A stretch of DNA of 64,000 nucleotides. It comes from Palleniella muris. GTDB lineage: Bacteria; Bacteroidota; Bacteroidia; Bacteroidales; Bacteroidaceae. Below the pieces are notes generated by a model that searched no databases, was not told where the DNA came from, and worked only from the letters and a program-made list of their open reading frames with translations. The stretch's first letter is position 1. Every line of letters starts with the position of its first letter. Shown here piece after piece: positions 38,001 through 45,598 of this stretch. A program made the position numbers and the translations under genes. The stretch covers positions 1 through 64,000 of the forward strand of contig NZ_SRZC01000004.1 in the NCBI RefSeq assembly GCF_004792655.1, written 5' to 3'.

Positions 38001-40002
38001 CTTCTTTATCACTGCCATTGTTGGGAGCGTAGAGAGGCACAATCTTGCCGTTTTTGGCAACACTTGCGCGCACACTTGTCCTTGCTTCGCGTGACTCTCC
38101 GTCCTTGGAAGTGACCTTTGCGGTGATGTCATAGACATAAGTTCCCCAGCCTTCCTCCGGCAGAGAGATGTTAAGAGGGATGACAATCTTGCCATTGCTG
38201 TCGGTTACGGTTTTCACATTGTTAGCCACAATGCGCTGTCTGCCCCAACGATAGAAGCCTGTACGGCGCTGTATCGTGTATTCCACATCGGCATTGGCTA
38301 CCGGCATTTGCGTGAAAGTCTTGGCCTCAAAAGCCACACTGATGCTGTCGCCGTGACGGTAGGTGCTGTCAGGGTTGGCATAAAGTGACTTGTCGTCAAC
38401 GGCATTAACCTCGAATGTCGGTCGTTTGTACTCTTCCACAAAGACTGTCGCAGAGGAGTGGACACTGTTGTTCGTCTTTGCAAAGATGGTAAAATGCCCG
38501 TTTTTCTCAACAGATTTTGGCAAGGCGAACTCAAAGCCGGCATTGCCATGCGCGTCGGTTATGACAGAGTCGGTGTAGATTTCTTTGTGGTCAGTGTCAT
38601 TGATAGTGATGTTAACTTGCTTTCCTGCAATGACATGAACAGAGTCGGTGTTATAAGCATTATGTGCCACAATGCTGCCTTTGATGGTCTGTCCCGGTCG
38701 GTAGACAGCTCTGTCGGTGAAGACGGTGAGAATGTCTTTATCCTCTTTGTGGGTATAGTAGCTGAAATAATTATGGTAATTCTTTTTCCGGAACGCTTTG
38801 TCGGTAGTGGTGTAGGCATAAATTCTGTTCGGTTGGAAATCAGTTTTGCACACAACTTCTCCTTTTGCGTCCGTCACCAAAGAGAGTGTTTTCTCTGTTT
38901 TGCTGTTTCTTTCCTTAGTGATGACAATGGAACATGACGGGATAGCCTTGCCCGTTGTTGTCGAAACGGCGACAAATCGCTGCTTTTCTTGGTCAATGGG
39001 AAGGGAAAGTACGGTTATGTCGGAGTTGTATAATACATCATAAGTGGTAAGTTTGCCGGAAGAGACTTTTACAAGATACACGCCGATATGTAGTTGCGGA
39101 CGGTCAAGAGTGTCATTGGCAACCTCCCATGGTTTGTGGGAAGAGTAGTCGCGTGATATGGTGCGAGCGGATGAACCACTTGCAAGTTTAAGGATTTTCG
39201 GCAAATCCTCCTTGCGGTTGGTGCTTAGAGAGAGCTTTCCGTCGCAGTTCATTGGCAGGAACTCGATGGTGAGTTTGCCAATGTTGCGTACGTTTTGGAG
39301 TGTGAGTTTCTCGCCAAGTTTCATTCCGAACTGCGGATTTGTCAAGTCAGCAAGCCGGTTTTTGAAGAAATTGACGTATTTGTTGCCGGCATATTCCGCA
39401 ATCTTTTTCTGAAGATAGTCATAGCGCGACTTGTTGGAAATGTCGTCATCACGTAGCATAGTGGCATAGTAAGCCTGCTCGAGGAGTGCCACTTCCTCGA
39501 CATTCTTGTATTTTGCGATGCCGTCTTTCAGCAGTTTGCGCCTTGTCGACAGTGAGAAATCGTCCTCGAAAGTGTTGATGTTCTGCACCTGGAAATACAG
39601 TTCCGCACATGCGGCAGAATGGTTTCCGATGCTGTCATAGTAATGCTTCAGGAACTCATAACGGCCCGCCTGATGCCCGATTATGCTCAGGAGGTCATAG
39701 TTCCACAGCTTGTCGTCCTCGCCCTTGTTGATTATTTGGTTCCATGGCGTGGACTTCTCTTTTGCCAAAAGGTCAGGATTGCTGAGTGCTTTGTCGTAAT
39801 CTTTCCTTATTGTATTATAGACAGCAGCGAGGACTGGGTCGTCCTCTGACAGCTTTTCTATCTTTTTCAGTTGTTCCTGCGCATCCTGATACATGTCTTT
39901 CTTGACAGCTTCACAGTACTTTCTCCATATATAATCATAGTTTCCCGCTGACGCTGTGATGGTAAGGAATACAGAAAAAAGTATGGTTGTAATCTTCTTC
40001 AT
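35083..40002 (-). CDS. alpha-2-macroglobulin-like protein lacking the thioester motif
   Basis: A 1639-residue secreted protein (signal MKKITTILFSVFLTITASA, no lipobox). Residues about 20-250 are helical repeats, then come bacterial macroglobulin domains including MG2 (DKDILTVFTDRAVYRPGQTIKGSIV, about 410-440). The central alpha-2-macroglobulin segment is GYDTTEELGEVKDAENLSTLVRTDLGETAYFTPSLVADKDGNLTMSFRMPETMTTWRFMGF, about 930-990. The following helical toroid is where CxEQ would be expected, but the sequence there reads PHITRPAHKDALSLATAVYVG with no Cys-x-Glu-Gln. It may trap proteases mechanically or act as an envelope scaffold. A secreted M6 protease gene lies 65 bp upstream on the same strand. 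Confidence 0.9.
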   Translation of the reverse strand: MKKITTILFSVFLTITASAGNYDYIWRKYCEAVKKDMYQDAQEQLKKIEKLSEDDPVLAAVYNTIRKDYDKALSNPDLLAKEKSTPWNQIINKGEDDKLWNYDLLSIIGHQAGRYEFLKHYYDSIGNHSAACAELYFQVQNINTFEDDFSLSTRRKLLKDGIAKYKNVEEVALLEQAYYATMLRDDDISNKSRYDYLQKKIAEYAGNKYVNFFKNRLADLTNPQFGMKLGEKLTLQNVRNIGKLTIEFLPMNCDGKLSLSTNRKEDLPKILKLASGSSARTISRDYSSHKPWEVANDTLDRPQLHIGVYLVKVSSGKLTTYDVLYNSDITVLSLPIDQEKQRFVAVSTTTGKAIPSCSIVITKERNSKTEKTLSLVTDAKGEVVCKTDFQPNRIYAYTTTDKAFRKKNYHNYFSYYTHKEDKDILTVFTDRAVYRPGQTIKGSIVAHNAYNTDSVHVIAGKQVNITINDTDHKEIYTDSVITDAHGNAGFEFALPKSVEKNGHFTIFAKTNNSVHSSATVFVEEYKRPTFEVNAVDDKSLYANPDSTYRHGDSISVAFEAKTFTQMPVANADVEYTIQRRTGFYRWGRQRIVANNVKTVTDSNGKIVIPLNISLPEEGWGTYVYDITAKVTSKDGESREARTSVRASVAKNGKIVPLYAPNNGSDKEELVKFNVSSEEFPHKGNVVFTVSDSASTEPLHVYYSLFADKKCLLHDRFTVKGAYKKAFTYKKEYGENLIIKCVAIRDGKTYTYTQSIKRPQPDLKLTPTWTTFRDRTQPGAMETWSLRITGGKDKNTPAGSASLIATVFDKSLDLVAKHSWGIDVIRNSFSLYNNWSAHNTTSLWCSKSATYKSLTENYINYGSFKPELLYYAEEEMALMPNAAGGIRIRGARPLMMAAAKQAARNAYDSADPKAVGTFNVTESSAEDSGYDTTEELGEVKDAENLSTLVRTDLGETAYFTPSLVADKDGNLTMSFRMPETMTTWRFMGFVHDDKMRHAFIDTTCVAQKAIIVKPNIPRFLREGEKKNADQPVFMATVSNTTDKDINANVTMQLLAADAETVLWEKKTVVTVKAKGSEAVSLDAPAVTRNDSVLVYRIVAADADGSSDGEQQFIPVLPAVEETISTIAFMQRGDSVFTTNIKDLLINGSTDRKMTVRYTANAERVVLDAIPHITRPAHKDALSLATAVYVGTMYPAQTPDSLLTSVTKELAEMQLSDGSWSWWKGMCGSPYITASIAKYFARLRSKYIATAETDKMLEKAMPYLFERLGKEVERLKKFKSAKGVHPSELATEILYICALQKDNGKTFGSKAEADIKYLVNLLEKIPAEFTIYGKAQSAVILSRYGKRAKAKEFIESMRQYSVYTPEAGRYYDTRKAHYSWRNYKIPTEVAAIEALRIVCPEDKQTVEEMQQWLLHEKRTQQWDNSANTADAVWAFMSGNNDIEMNRDIAYKLTIGGKEVKDGDIIDIQPGQTAFSASKDSKGTAWGGLLVTQRAPLSSVKTRGTCFSVKREIVGDKNPAVGDKVIVRITVNADRDYDFVKVTDNRAACLEPVQQLSGYQSAKTDGTARGSWSGYYRETKDNMTNYYFDSMAKGTHIIETEYFVDREGRYRQGTCTVSCAYAPEFSAVEAPAVVETKGGTVK

Positions 40003-40067
40003 CGTTCAAAGTTTTGGGGTTGTGATGGCTTGTTTGTGTCGGGCGACAGTGTGGGCTGTTGCGGACT

Positions 40068-41843
40068 TTATTTCATCCTTTGCCCTGCAATGTTGTAGTT
40101 GCCTATTGTCAGTTGTCCGTTCTTTATAATCTTTTTTGGAGAAACCCTCTTGTTTGTTGTGGTGTTGATGTCACTTATACCGTCAGAAACGCCGCCCATG
40201 AATCGGAAACTGATGCTGCCGTCGGTGTTTTCCCTGATGTCAGTGATAGGGAACTTTGCCACCATATCATCTCCGGTATAGTTTTTGTATGCCTCAACCG
40301 CTGTGATGCCTTTGCTGCCGGGATAAGGGTCGCCCTTCAGCTCGTCAGTGAACATATCCTTTGTGGCAACTTGCGGTCTGCCTTCGTACCAAATTGTCTC
40401 ATCGATAGAGTATGAGCCGAAGAGGAAACCGTCGGCAGGGATGAGAGTGAGGTTAGGCTTTCGGTATGTGTTGTTTGGTGACATGCCCTTTGTGCTGATG
40501 TCATTGACATGCGTGATGAGCAGGCCTGTGTTCCTCTGTGTGCCTTGAAAACTGTTCCAGTTGTCTTTACCGAAATTCTCGATGACATAGTATTCGTTTC
40601 TGTTTTCCGGGTTTGTGATGCGGTAAGCCTTGCCTTTGCCGTCCTCATTGTCAAGCGGATAGATGGTTATGTCTGCCGGTTTGTCAAGCTCTTCGAGTGT
40701 GAGCCAGCCCATAATGTCCCTTTCCCATGCCGCATACTGCACAGGCCAGAAGCCGTTGAAGAGGTTTTCTCCACCGTCCATCAAGTCCCAATCCTCCGGA
40801 CCGCAGTTGTTCCAGTCGACCAAACCGTGTTCATCCTTTGGGGCACTTCCCAATGTGCGGTAGAGGTCAGGCAGTCCGAGACCGTGGCTCATCTCATGGC
40901 AGAGCACGCCGATGCCTGCTCTCAACGCCGTCCCTTTGTTTGCAGCTGCCGTTATGGCAAGCTCGTTTGAGAGACCGATGACCGAGATTCGCTTGCCGTC
41001 ATTGCTGTAACTGCTTCTGTAAAAGCATTGTGGCCAAATGTCTGTGTCATCCCCACTGAGGTTTGCCCCTGCTCCGGCATAGAGGATATAGACCATATCC
41101 ACCTTTCCGTCGTTGTTGGAATCGTATTTGGTGAAGTCTATATCGTTGTCGGCAAGTGCAAGAGCTTCCTTGATAATTGTGCTTGTCCTGCCGGAGTTGT
41201 ACCCGTAGTAATCGTGTGGATGTGCGACGGTGTAGACTCCGTATAAGTCGAATTCAGGTGTGAAATTCCCAAAACTTGCATCAGAGAAGTATTGTGCCAC
41301 GGAGCTATGTCCCTTGAATCGGTCGGCAGGAGTAAATTCCACGCGTTCCGTGCCGTTGAAATAATCTTCCCATACGCTTCTCTCGTTGAATGTGAACTTC
41401 ACGTCTGTGTACTCAACCATTATGACCGGGATGCGTATCTTGCCGCTGTGCGGGCAGAAATCGCTGCTTGGGTAGCCTGCGATGGCTTTGCGTCTTGCCT
41501 GTGAAGCCTCAGCTCCTTTTGCGAAAAAGAGGTTCTTGTCCTGTGCTTTTGCCAATTGCAGTTCCTGTCCTTTCCTGCTGTCGAGGTTGTGTGCAAGCAC
41601 TCCCGTGTTTTTCAATGAGCCGTCAGTGCAGATTTCTGCAATATAGAACGCCTTGTCTTGCTGCATGATGACAACTTCGTCCATTGTCTGATGCCATGAG
41701 AAATGCTCGTCACCGAGAAGGCGCACCATGAGAGTAGTGCCGTCAGGCTGCTTTACGGCTTTTGGTGTTCCTGATGATTTTGCTGCATGGATACAAGTGG
41801 CAGCGGCAAGTATAAATAAGGATAACAGAATGATTCGTCGCAT
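40068..41843 (-). CDS. secreted M6-family metalloprotease with C-terminal sorting tail
   Basis: A 591-residue protein with signal MRRIILLSLFILAAATCIHA. The zinc site is HEMSHGLGLPD with His316-Glu317 and His320, and a later Asp. An EF-hand-like loop (DSNNDGKVDM) and the segment GPEDWDLMDGG fit M6 (immune-inhibitor A-like) peptidases. The C-terminus (INTTTNKRVSPKKIIKNGQLTIGNYNIAGQRMK) matches a Prevotella-type type IX sorting tail, so it is exported across the outer membrane. Upstream of the alpha-2-macroglobulin gene on the same strand. Confidence 0.93.
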   Translation of the reverse strand: MRRIILLSLFILAAATCIHAAKSSGTPKAVKQPDGTTLMVRLLGDEHFSWHQTMDEVVIMQQDKAFYIAEICTDGSLKNTGVLAHNLDSRKGQELQLAKAQDKNLFFAKGAEASQARRKAIAGYPSSDFCPHSGKIRIPVIMVEYTDVKFTFNERSVWEDYFNGTERVEFTPADRFKGHSSVAQYFSDASFGNFTPEFDLYGVYTVAHPHDYYGYNSGRTSTIIKEALALADNDIDFTKYDSNNDGKVDMVYILYAGAGANLSGDDTDIWPQCFYRSSYSNDGKRISVIGLSNELAITAAANKGTALRAGIGVLCHEMSHGLGLPDLYRTLGSAPKDEHGLVDWNNCGPEDWDLMDGGENLFNGFWPVQYAAWERDIMGWLTLEELDKPADITIYPLDNEDGKGKAYRITNPENRNEYYVIENFGKDNWNSFQGTQRNTGLLITHVNDISTKGMSPNNTYRKPNLTLIPADGFLFGSYSIDETIWYEGRPQVATKDMFTDELKGDPYPGSKGITAVEAYKNYTGDDMVAKFPITDIRENTDGSISFRFMGGVSDGISDINTTTNKRVSPKKIIKNGQLTIGNYNIAGQRMK

Positions 41844-41897
41844 AATGATTGTTTTTTAGTATGTGAATAAATAGTTATATTGTTGTGTATTAATTCA

Positions 41898-41905
41898 CAA
41901 AGGTA
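41898..41905 (-). promoter_or_regulatory. -7 element of the M6 protease / macroglobulin operon
   Basis: TACCTTTG on the minus strand, 55 bp before the M6 start codon. The -33 region is not obvious. Confidence 0.5.
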
Positions 41906-41971
41906 CGAATAATCCATGAAATAATCCATAATATTTAAACTTTTTTATTCGTTAGTTAGCGAAATTATGTT

Positions 41972-41979
41972 TACCTTTG
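41972..41979 (+). promoter_or_regulatory. -7 element of folA
   Basis: TACCTTTG at 41972-41979, followed by a leader of about 95 bases before the ATG. Confidence 0.5.
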
Positions 41980-42076
41980 CAAAAAATAAGTTGTAAATAT
42001 ATGGTATTCTTGTGGTATGATGTAGAGGAATACCATGTTTGGAATTTAGAATCACTCTAACTTTTTGAATAACAAT

Positions 42077-42589
42077 ATGAGAATAAACATCATTGCCGCT
42101 GTGGCAGAGAACCGTGCTATCGGATATGGCAACAAGCTGATTTATTGGTTGCCTGATGACCTTAAAAGGTTTAAGCAACTGACAACAGGACACACAATCA
42201 TTATGGGCAGGAAGACTTTCGAGTCGCTGCCGAAAGGTGCTTTGCCTAACCGTAGGAACGTTGTGCTCAGCAGAGGGGCATTTGAAGGAGAATCACAGTC
42301 TGATGCGTTGCTCAACCAATTTCCGGGATGTGATGTCTACCCCTCGTTGGATGTCGCATTGAAGAATTGTTCGGAGGATGAAGATGTGTATATCATCGGA
42401 GGCGCGTCGGTCTATGAACAGGCGTTGCCCATTGCCGACCGCCTTTGTCTGACAGAAGTTTTTGACACTCCGGAAAAGGCGGATGCCTTCTTCCCTGAAT
42501 ATTCCGGATGGAGGGAAGTGTGGAGCGAGAATCACGAGATTGACGAGAAGCACAAGCAGCGTTTCCGCTTTGTGGATTATGAACGATAA
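42077..42589 (+). CDS. folA: dihydrofolate reductase
   Basis: A 170-residue enzyme making tetrahydrofolate with NADPH. Visible landmarks: IIAAVAENRAIGYGNKLIYWLPDDLKRFKQLTTGHTIIMGRKTFESLP (substrate-site Trp-Leu-Pro-Asp-Asp, cofactor GRKTFES), RRNVVLSR, and VYIIGGASVYEQALPIADRLCLTEV near residue 115. ATG 42077 (MRINIIAAV) is preferred to the TTG four codons upstream. It converges with the hybrid regulator gene. Confidence 0.96.
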   Translation: MRINIIAAVAENRAIGYGNKLIYWLPDDLKRFKQLTTGHTIIMGRKTFESLPKGALPNRRNVVLSRGAFEGESQSDALLNQFPGCDVYPSLDVALKNCSEDEDVYIIGGASVYEQALPIADRLCLTEVFDTPEKADAFFPEYSGWREVWSENHEIDEKHKQRFRFVDYER

Positions 42590-42610
42590 ATGTTTAGGTC
42601 TTTATTCATA

Positions 42611-44212
42611 CTAAGCCACACCGCCTTTTCTGAACTCCGATGGTGATAATCCTGTGATTTTCTTGAATGTGGCATTGAATGATTGTGGCGATGGCATACC
42701 GACTTTGTTGCCTATTTCTCCGATGGACATGTCTGTCTCACGTAGCAGATGCTTGGCTTGGCTTATGCGCTTGCTGCGGATAAGTTCGGCAGGAGAAAGA
42801 CCTGTCAGTGTGCGTACTTTGGTATTCAATGCACTACGGCTTACCTTCAGGATTTCCGTCAGAGTGTCAACATTGAGGGTTGTGTCGTCGATGTGTGCAT
42901 CTATAGCCTGATTGAGTTGGCTGAGGAAGCGTGCCTGACGGTTGTCACTGATGACGCGTTCTGTCTGTACTGACGGTGGCTGCACAAGAGAGGAAGATGA
43001 TTTGACAAGGTTCACGCAATGCGCCCTGAGTTGTTCGGCATTGAAAGGCTTCGTCATAAACACATTTATGCCTGTCAGCAAGGCTTTTGTCTTCAAGTCA
43101 TCATCGATTTTTCCGGTCAGAATGATTATTGGGACGTGTGGATTATGCACTCCTTGGCGTATATGTTTTGCCATGGCAAGTCCGCTCATTTTAGGCATTG
43201 TCATGTCCGTGATGACGAGGTCGTATGATTCACTTTCCATTTTCCGAAGAGCCTCGCTTGCATTGCTGGCGATGTCCGTGTAGAAAAGTTCGTTTATCTC
43301 TTGCTGCACAAGCAGTGCCACGTCGTTGTCATCCTCCACGATGAGAATGCGTTGAGAGTTCAGAGGTTGAGCCCTCATGGCTTTGTACAAGGATGTGTTG
43401 TTTCTTTCTGCTGAACTTGTTTGAATTTGTATGGCAGACGCTTGAAGTCTTTCACTCTGTGAGTAAGCGTCTTCATTGGCAGGGATTGTCAATGTAAAGA
43501 CACTTCCACCGCCATTGCGTTCGCAGTAGCTGATGCTTCCATGGTGTGCCTCAATGAGTGATGCCGTAAGGTTAAGACCGATGCCGATGCTGTCAGAGGA
43601 TATTTTTCCGGTGACATAACGGTCGAACAAATGCTTCTGTTTCTCTTTGGAAATGCCGCAACCGCTGTCCTCCACAATGATTGCCACTGTAGAGTCTTGT
43701 TCGTTTTGCTTTACCTTCATTGTCACAATCCCTCCCGACGGCGTATATTTAAAGGCGTTGGAAAGCAGATTGTAGACAGCTTTGTCGATATAGTCGTGGT
43801 CGACGGGGACATGGAAATGCCTGCTTTGTGGCAGGAATTCCGCTGTTATCTTCCGCTGTTCTGCCACTTCATGGAAGGTAAGGAAAATGTTTTTCAGAAA
43901 CTGCGGGAGGTCAGTAGGCTGCACTGCCACGGATAGTTTGCCTGCCTGCATCTTCCTGAACAGCAAGAGCTGGTCGGTAAGACGCCGCATCCTCTTGACA
44001 CTCTGCGCCATGTTGCTGATTGGCTCGTGGAACTTTGCCGGTGGTACTCCTGCAGAGAGGATGCGGTCGATGGCAGCCTGAATTATGGTCAGCGGCATCC
44101 TGTTGGGAAGAGAGTTCGTTTCGCTCACAACATACGACACAATGTGATTGTCCGCCCGAGCCAAGACCCATGCCGACAGAATAGAAAGAAATATAAAGGT
44201 TAACCGCTTCAC
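42611..44212 (-). CDS. hybrid two-component regulator, sensor and H-box deleted
   Basis: 533 residues; normal hybrid regulators of polysaccharide loci have about 1300-1400. Residues 1-20 are a signal peptide; residues 21-37 (DNHIVSYVVSETNSLPN) look like the very start of a periplasmic propeller sensor. At residue 38 the sequence jumps to RMPLTIIQAAIDRI, the part of the DHp helix that follows the phospho-accepting His. The ATPase domain (N box YNLLSNAFKY near 148; EDSGCGI near 181; GIGLNL near 211), the receiver (Asp336 in LVITDMTMP) and the AraC-type HTH (about 430-533) are intact. The sensor, membrane helix and His are missing. The gene is divergent from GH43 and is expected to control this pectin locus. 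Confidence 0.85.
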   Translation of the reverse strand: MKRLTFIFLSILSAWVLARADNHIVSYVVSETNSLPNRMPLTIIQAAIDRILSAGVPPAKFHEPISNMAQSVKRMRRLTDQLLLFRKMQAGKLSVAVQPTDLPQFLKNIFLTFHEVAEQRKITAEFLPQSRHFHVPVDHDYIDKAVYNLLSNAFKYTPSGGIVTMKVKQNEQDSTVAIIVEDSGCGISKEKQKHLFDRYVTGKISSDSIGIGLNLTASLIEAHHGSISYCERNGGGSVFTLTIPANEDAYSQSERLQASAIQIQTSSAERNNTSLYKAMRAQPLNSQRILIVEDDNDVALLVQQEINELFYTDIASNASEALRKMESESYDLVITDMTMPKMSGLAMAKHIRQGVHNPHVPIIILTGKIDDDLKTKALLTGINVFMTKPFNAEQLRAHCVNLVKSSSSLVQPPSVQTERVISDNRQARFLSQLNQAIDAHIDDTTLNVDTLTEILKVSRSALNTKVRTLTGLSPAELIRSKRISQAKHLLRETDMSIGEIGNKVGMPSPQSFNATFKKITGLSPSEFRKGGVA

Positions 44213-44263
44213 TGCTCAAAGATAACAATAAAAATTCGAATAATAACCAAAACAATAAGATAT

Positions 44264-44308
44264 TGTTCAAAATAATAACAGATTTCTTTGCCGGGAGAGG
44301 TAATTTTG
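44264..44308 (+). promoter_or_regulatory. GH43 promoter with 20-bp operator-like motif
   Basis: The 20-bp motif at 44264-44283 (core CAAAATAATAAC at 44268-44279) is identical to 50584-50603 before PL11. The -7 element TAATTTTG is at 44301-44308, 33 bp from the core start. AATAATAAC also occurs at 44239-44247, 32 bp upstream of the core copy. There is no TTG at -33, as expected for an activator-dependent promoter. Confidence 0.7.
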
Positions 44309-44352
44309 CAACCGAAACCATTCAAAACTACTAAATAATTTTTACACGACAC

Positions 44353-45462
44353 ATGAAACTTAATCTAATGTCCCTTGCACTTTTTTGCAGTGCATTCCTG
44401 ATTCCCAACATATCCGTTGCACAGACGCAGGTGAAGCCACGCACAATCAATCTTGGCATCAGCGGTCCCGATATGGAGACGATAGGCGGTCCGAGTAAGA
44501 ATTTCATCAAGTATAACATCGTGCCCAATGCACAGCGTGGCTCGGCGGTGCGTACCGGACTGATTCCGGACATAAAGCCTCTGTTCAATGCACAGATACG
44601 CGACACACAGATTTGTATAGGTGGTGATGGATGCTATTACCTGACAGGTTCCACCGGTGCCGACATCTGGAATTTCAATGATGGCGTGGAGTTGTGGGTG
44701 AGTGACGATTTGAAGAAATGGGACTATATGGGACTTGTGTTCTCGATAGAGAAAGACGGCACTTGGGAGAAAGAATGGAAATTTCATCATCATCCGGTGC
44801 GTGCTCTTTGGGCACCTGAGATTCATTATGTCAAAGGCAATTATTTCATCACTCTCAGTATGCCGCCGGGAGGACGCGGTCTTCTCAAAAGCTCCACAGG
44901 TTGTCCCGAAGGACCTTATGTTAATGCCCTTGGTGGGGACAATTATTGGCCTACTGACATTGACGGTTCACTGTTTGAGGATGAGGATGGCACAGTCTAT
45001 TATCTCTATGGAGGTGGCAACATCGTCCGTATGAAGGACGACATGAGTGGTTTTGCCGAAGAACCGGTAAAGCCTGTTCTTCTCAGTCCTGACACCATAG
45101 CTTCACATCACGCCCCAAGTTGCAGCAAGCGCCGCAACTGTTCTGACATTGGTCATGAAGGAACGTATATGTTCAAGCGCAACGGTCTCTACTATCTCAC
45201 AGCAGCCGACCAGTACGAGGGACGTTACAGCAGTATGGTGGCCATTTCCGAGAATATCTATGGACCGTACAGAATGCGCCATGAGGCTGTCCCATGTGGC
45301 GGTGGCACGGGCTATTTTAAGGACAAGAACGGTCAGTGGTGGTGCAGCTTCTTCGGTAATGACAGCCAAGCCCCTTTCCGCGAGATGCCTGCCATTGTGC
45401 CTGTCGGATTCCGTGAGGACGGTACTATACATGTTGTATTTGAGACATCTTTTAATAAATAA
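44353..45462 (+). CDS. secreted GH43-family glycosidase
   Basis: A 369-residue secreted protein (signal ending SVAQ). A single five-bladed propeller domain: catalytic base Asp in AQIRDTQICIGGDGCYYLTGST, modulator Asp in WPTDIDGSLFEDEDGTVYYLYGG, and acid Glu in DIGHEGTYMFKRNGLYYLTAA. The family removes arabinose, xylose or galactose from side chains. Here it probably trims arabinan or galactan side chains of rhamnogalacturonan; the subfamily cannot be told by eye. It is first in the group GH43-GH2-PL9-PL11-PL9, and is divergent from the regulator. Confidence 0.88.
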   Translation: MKLNLMSLALFCSAFLIPNISVAQTQVKPRTINLGISGPDMETIGGPSKNFIKYNIVPNAQRGSAVRTGLIPDIKPLFNAQIRDTQICIGGDGCYYLTGSTGADIWNFNDGVELWVSDDLKKWDYMGLVFSIEKDGTWEKEWKFHHHPVRALWAPEIHYVKGNYFITLSMPPGGRGLLKSSTGCPEGPYVNALGGDNYWPTDIDGSLFEDEDGTVYYLYGGGNIVRMKDDMSGFAEEPVKPVLLSPDTIASHHAPSCSKRRNCSDIGHEGTYMFKRNGLYYLTAADQYEGRYSSMVAISENIYGPYRMRHEAVPCGGGTGYFKDKNGQWWCSFFGNDSQAPFREMPAIVPVGFREDGTIHVVFETSFNK

Positions 45463-45545
45463 GACTATATGGCATTCATCGTTATTTCCCTTAACAAGTG
45501 TTGCGGTCAGGATTAGACAACTTCATTATGATATGGAAAAACATG

Positions 45546-45553
45546 TAATTTTG
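45546..45553 (+). promoter_or_regulatory. -7 element before the GH2 gene
   Basis: TAATTTTG at 45546-45553, 46 bp before the ATG, with no clear TTG at -33 and no copy of the 20-bp motif. A secondary promoter inside the locus. Confidence 0.45.
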
Positions 45554-45598
45554 TGGCAGAAATACCATAACGCATAAAAATTAAATATCAAAATCAAT

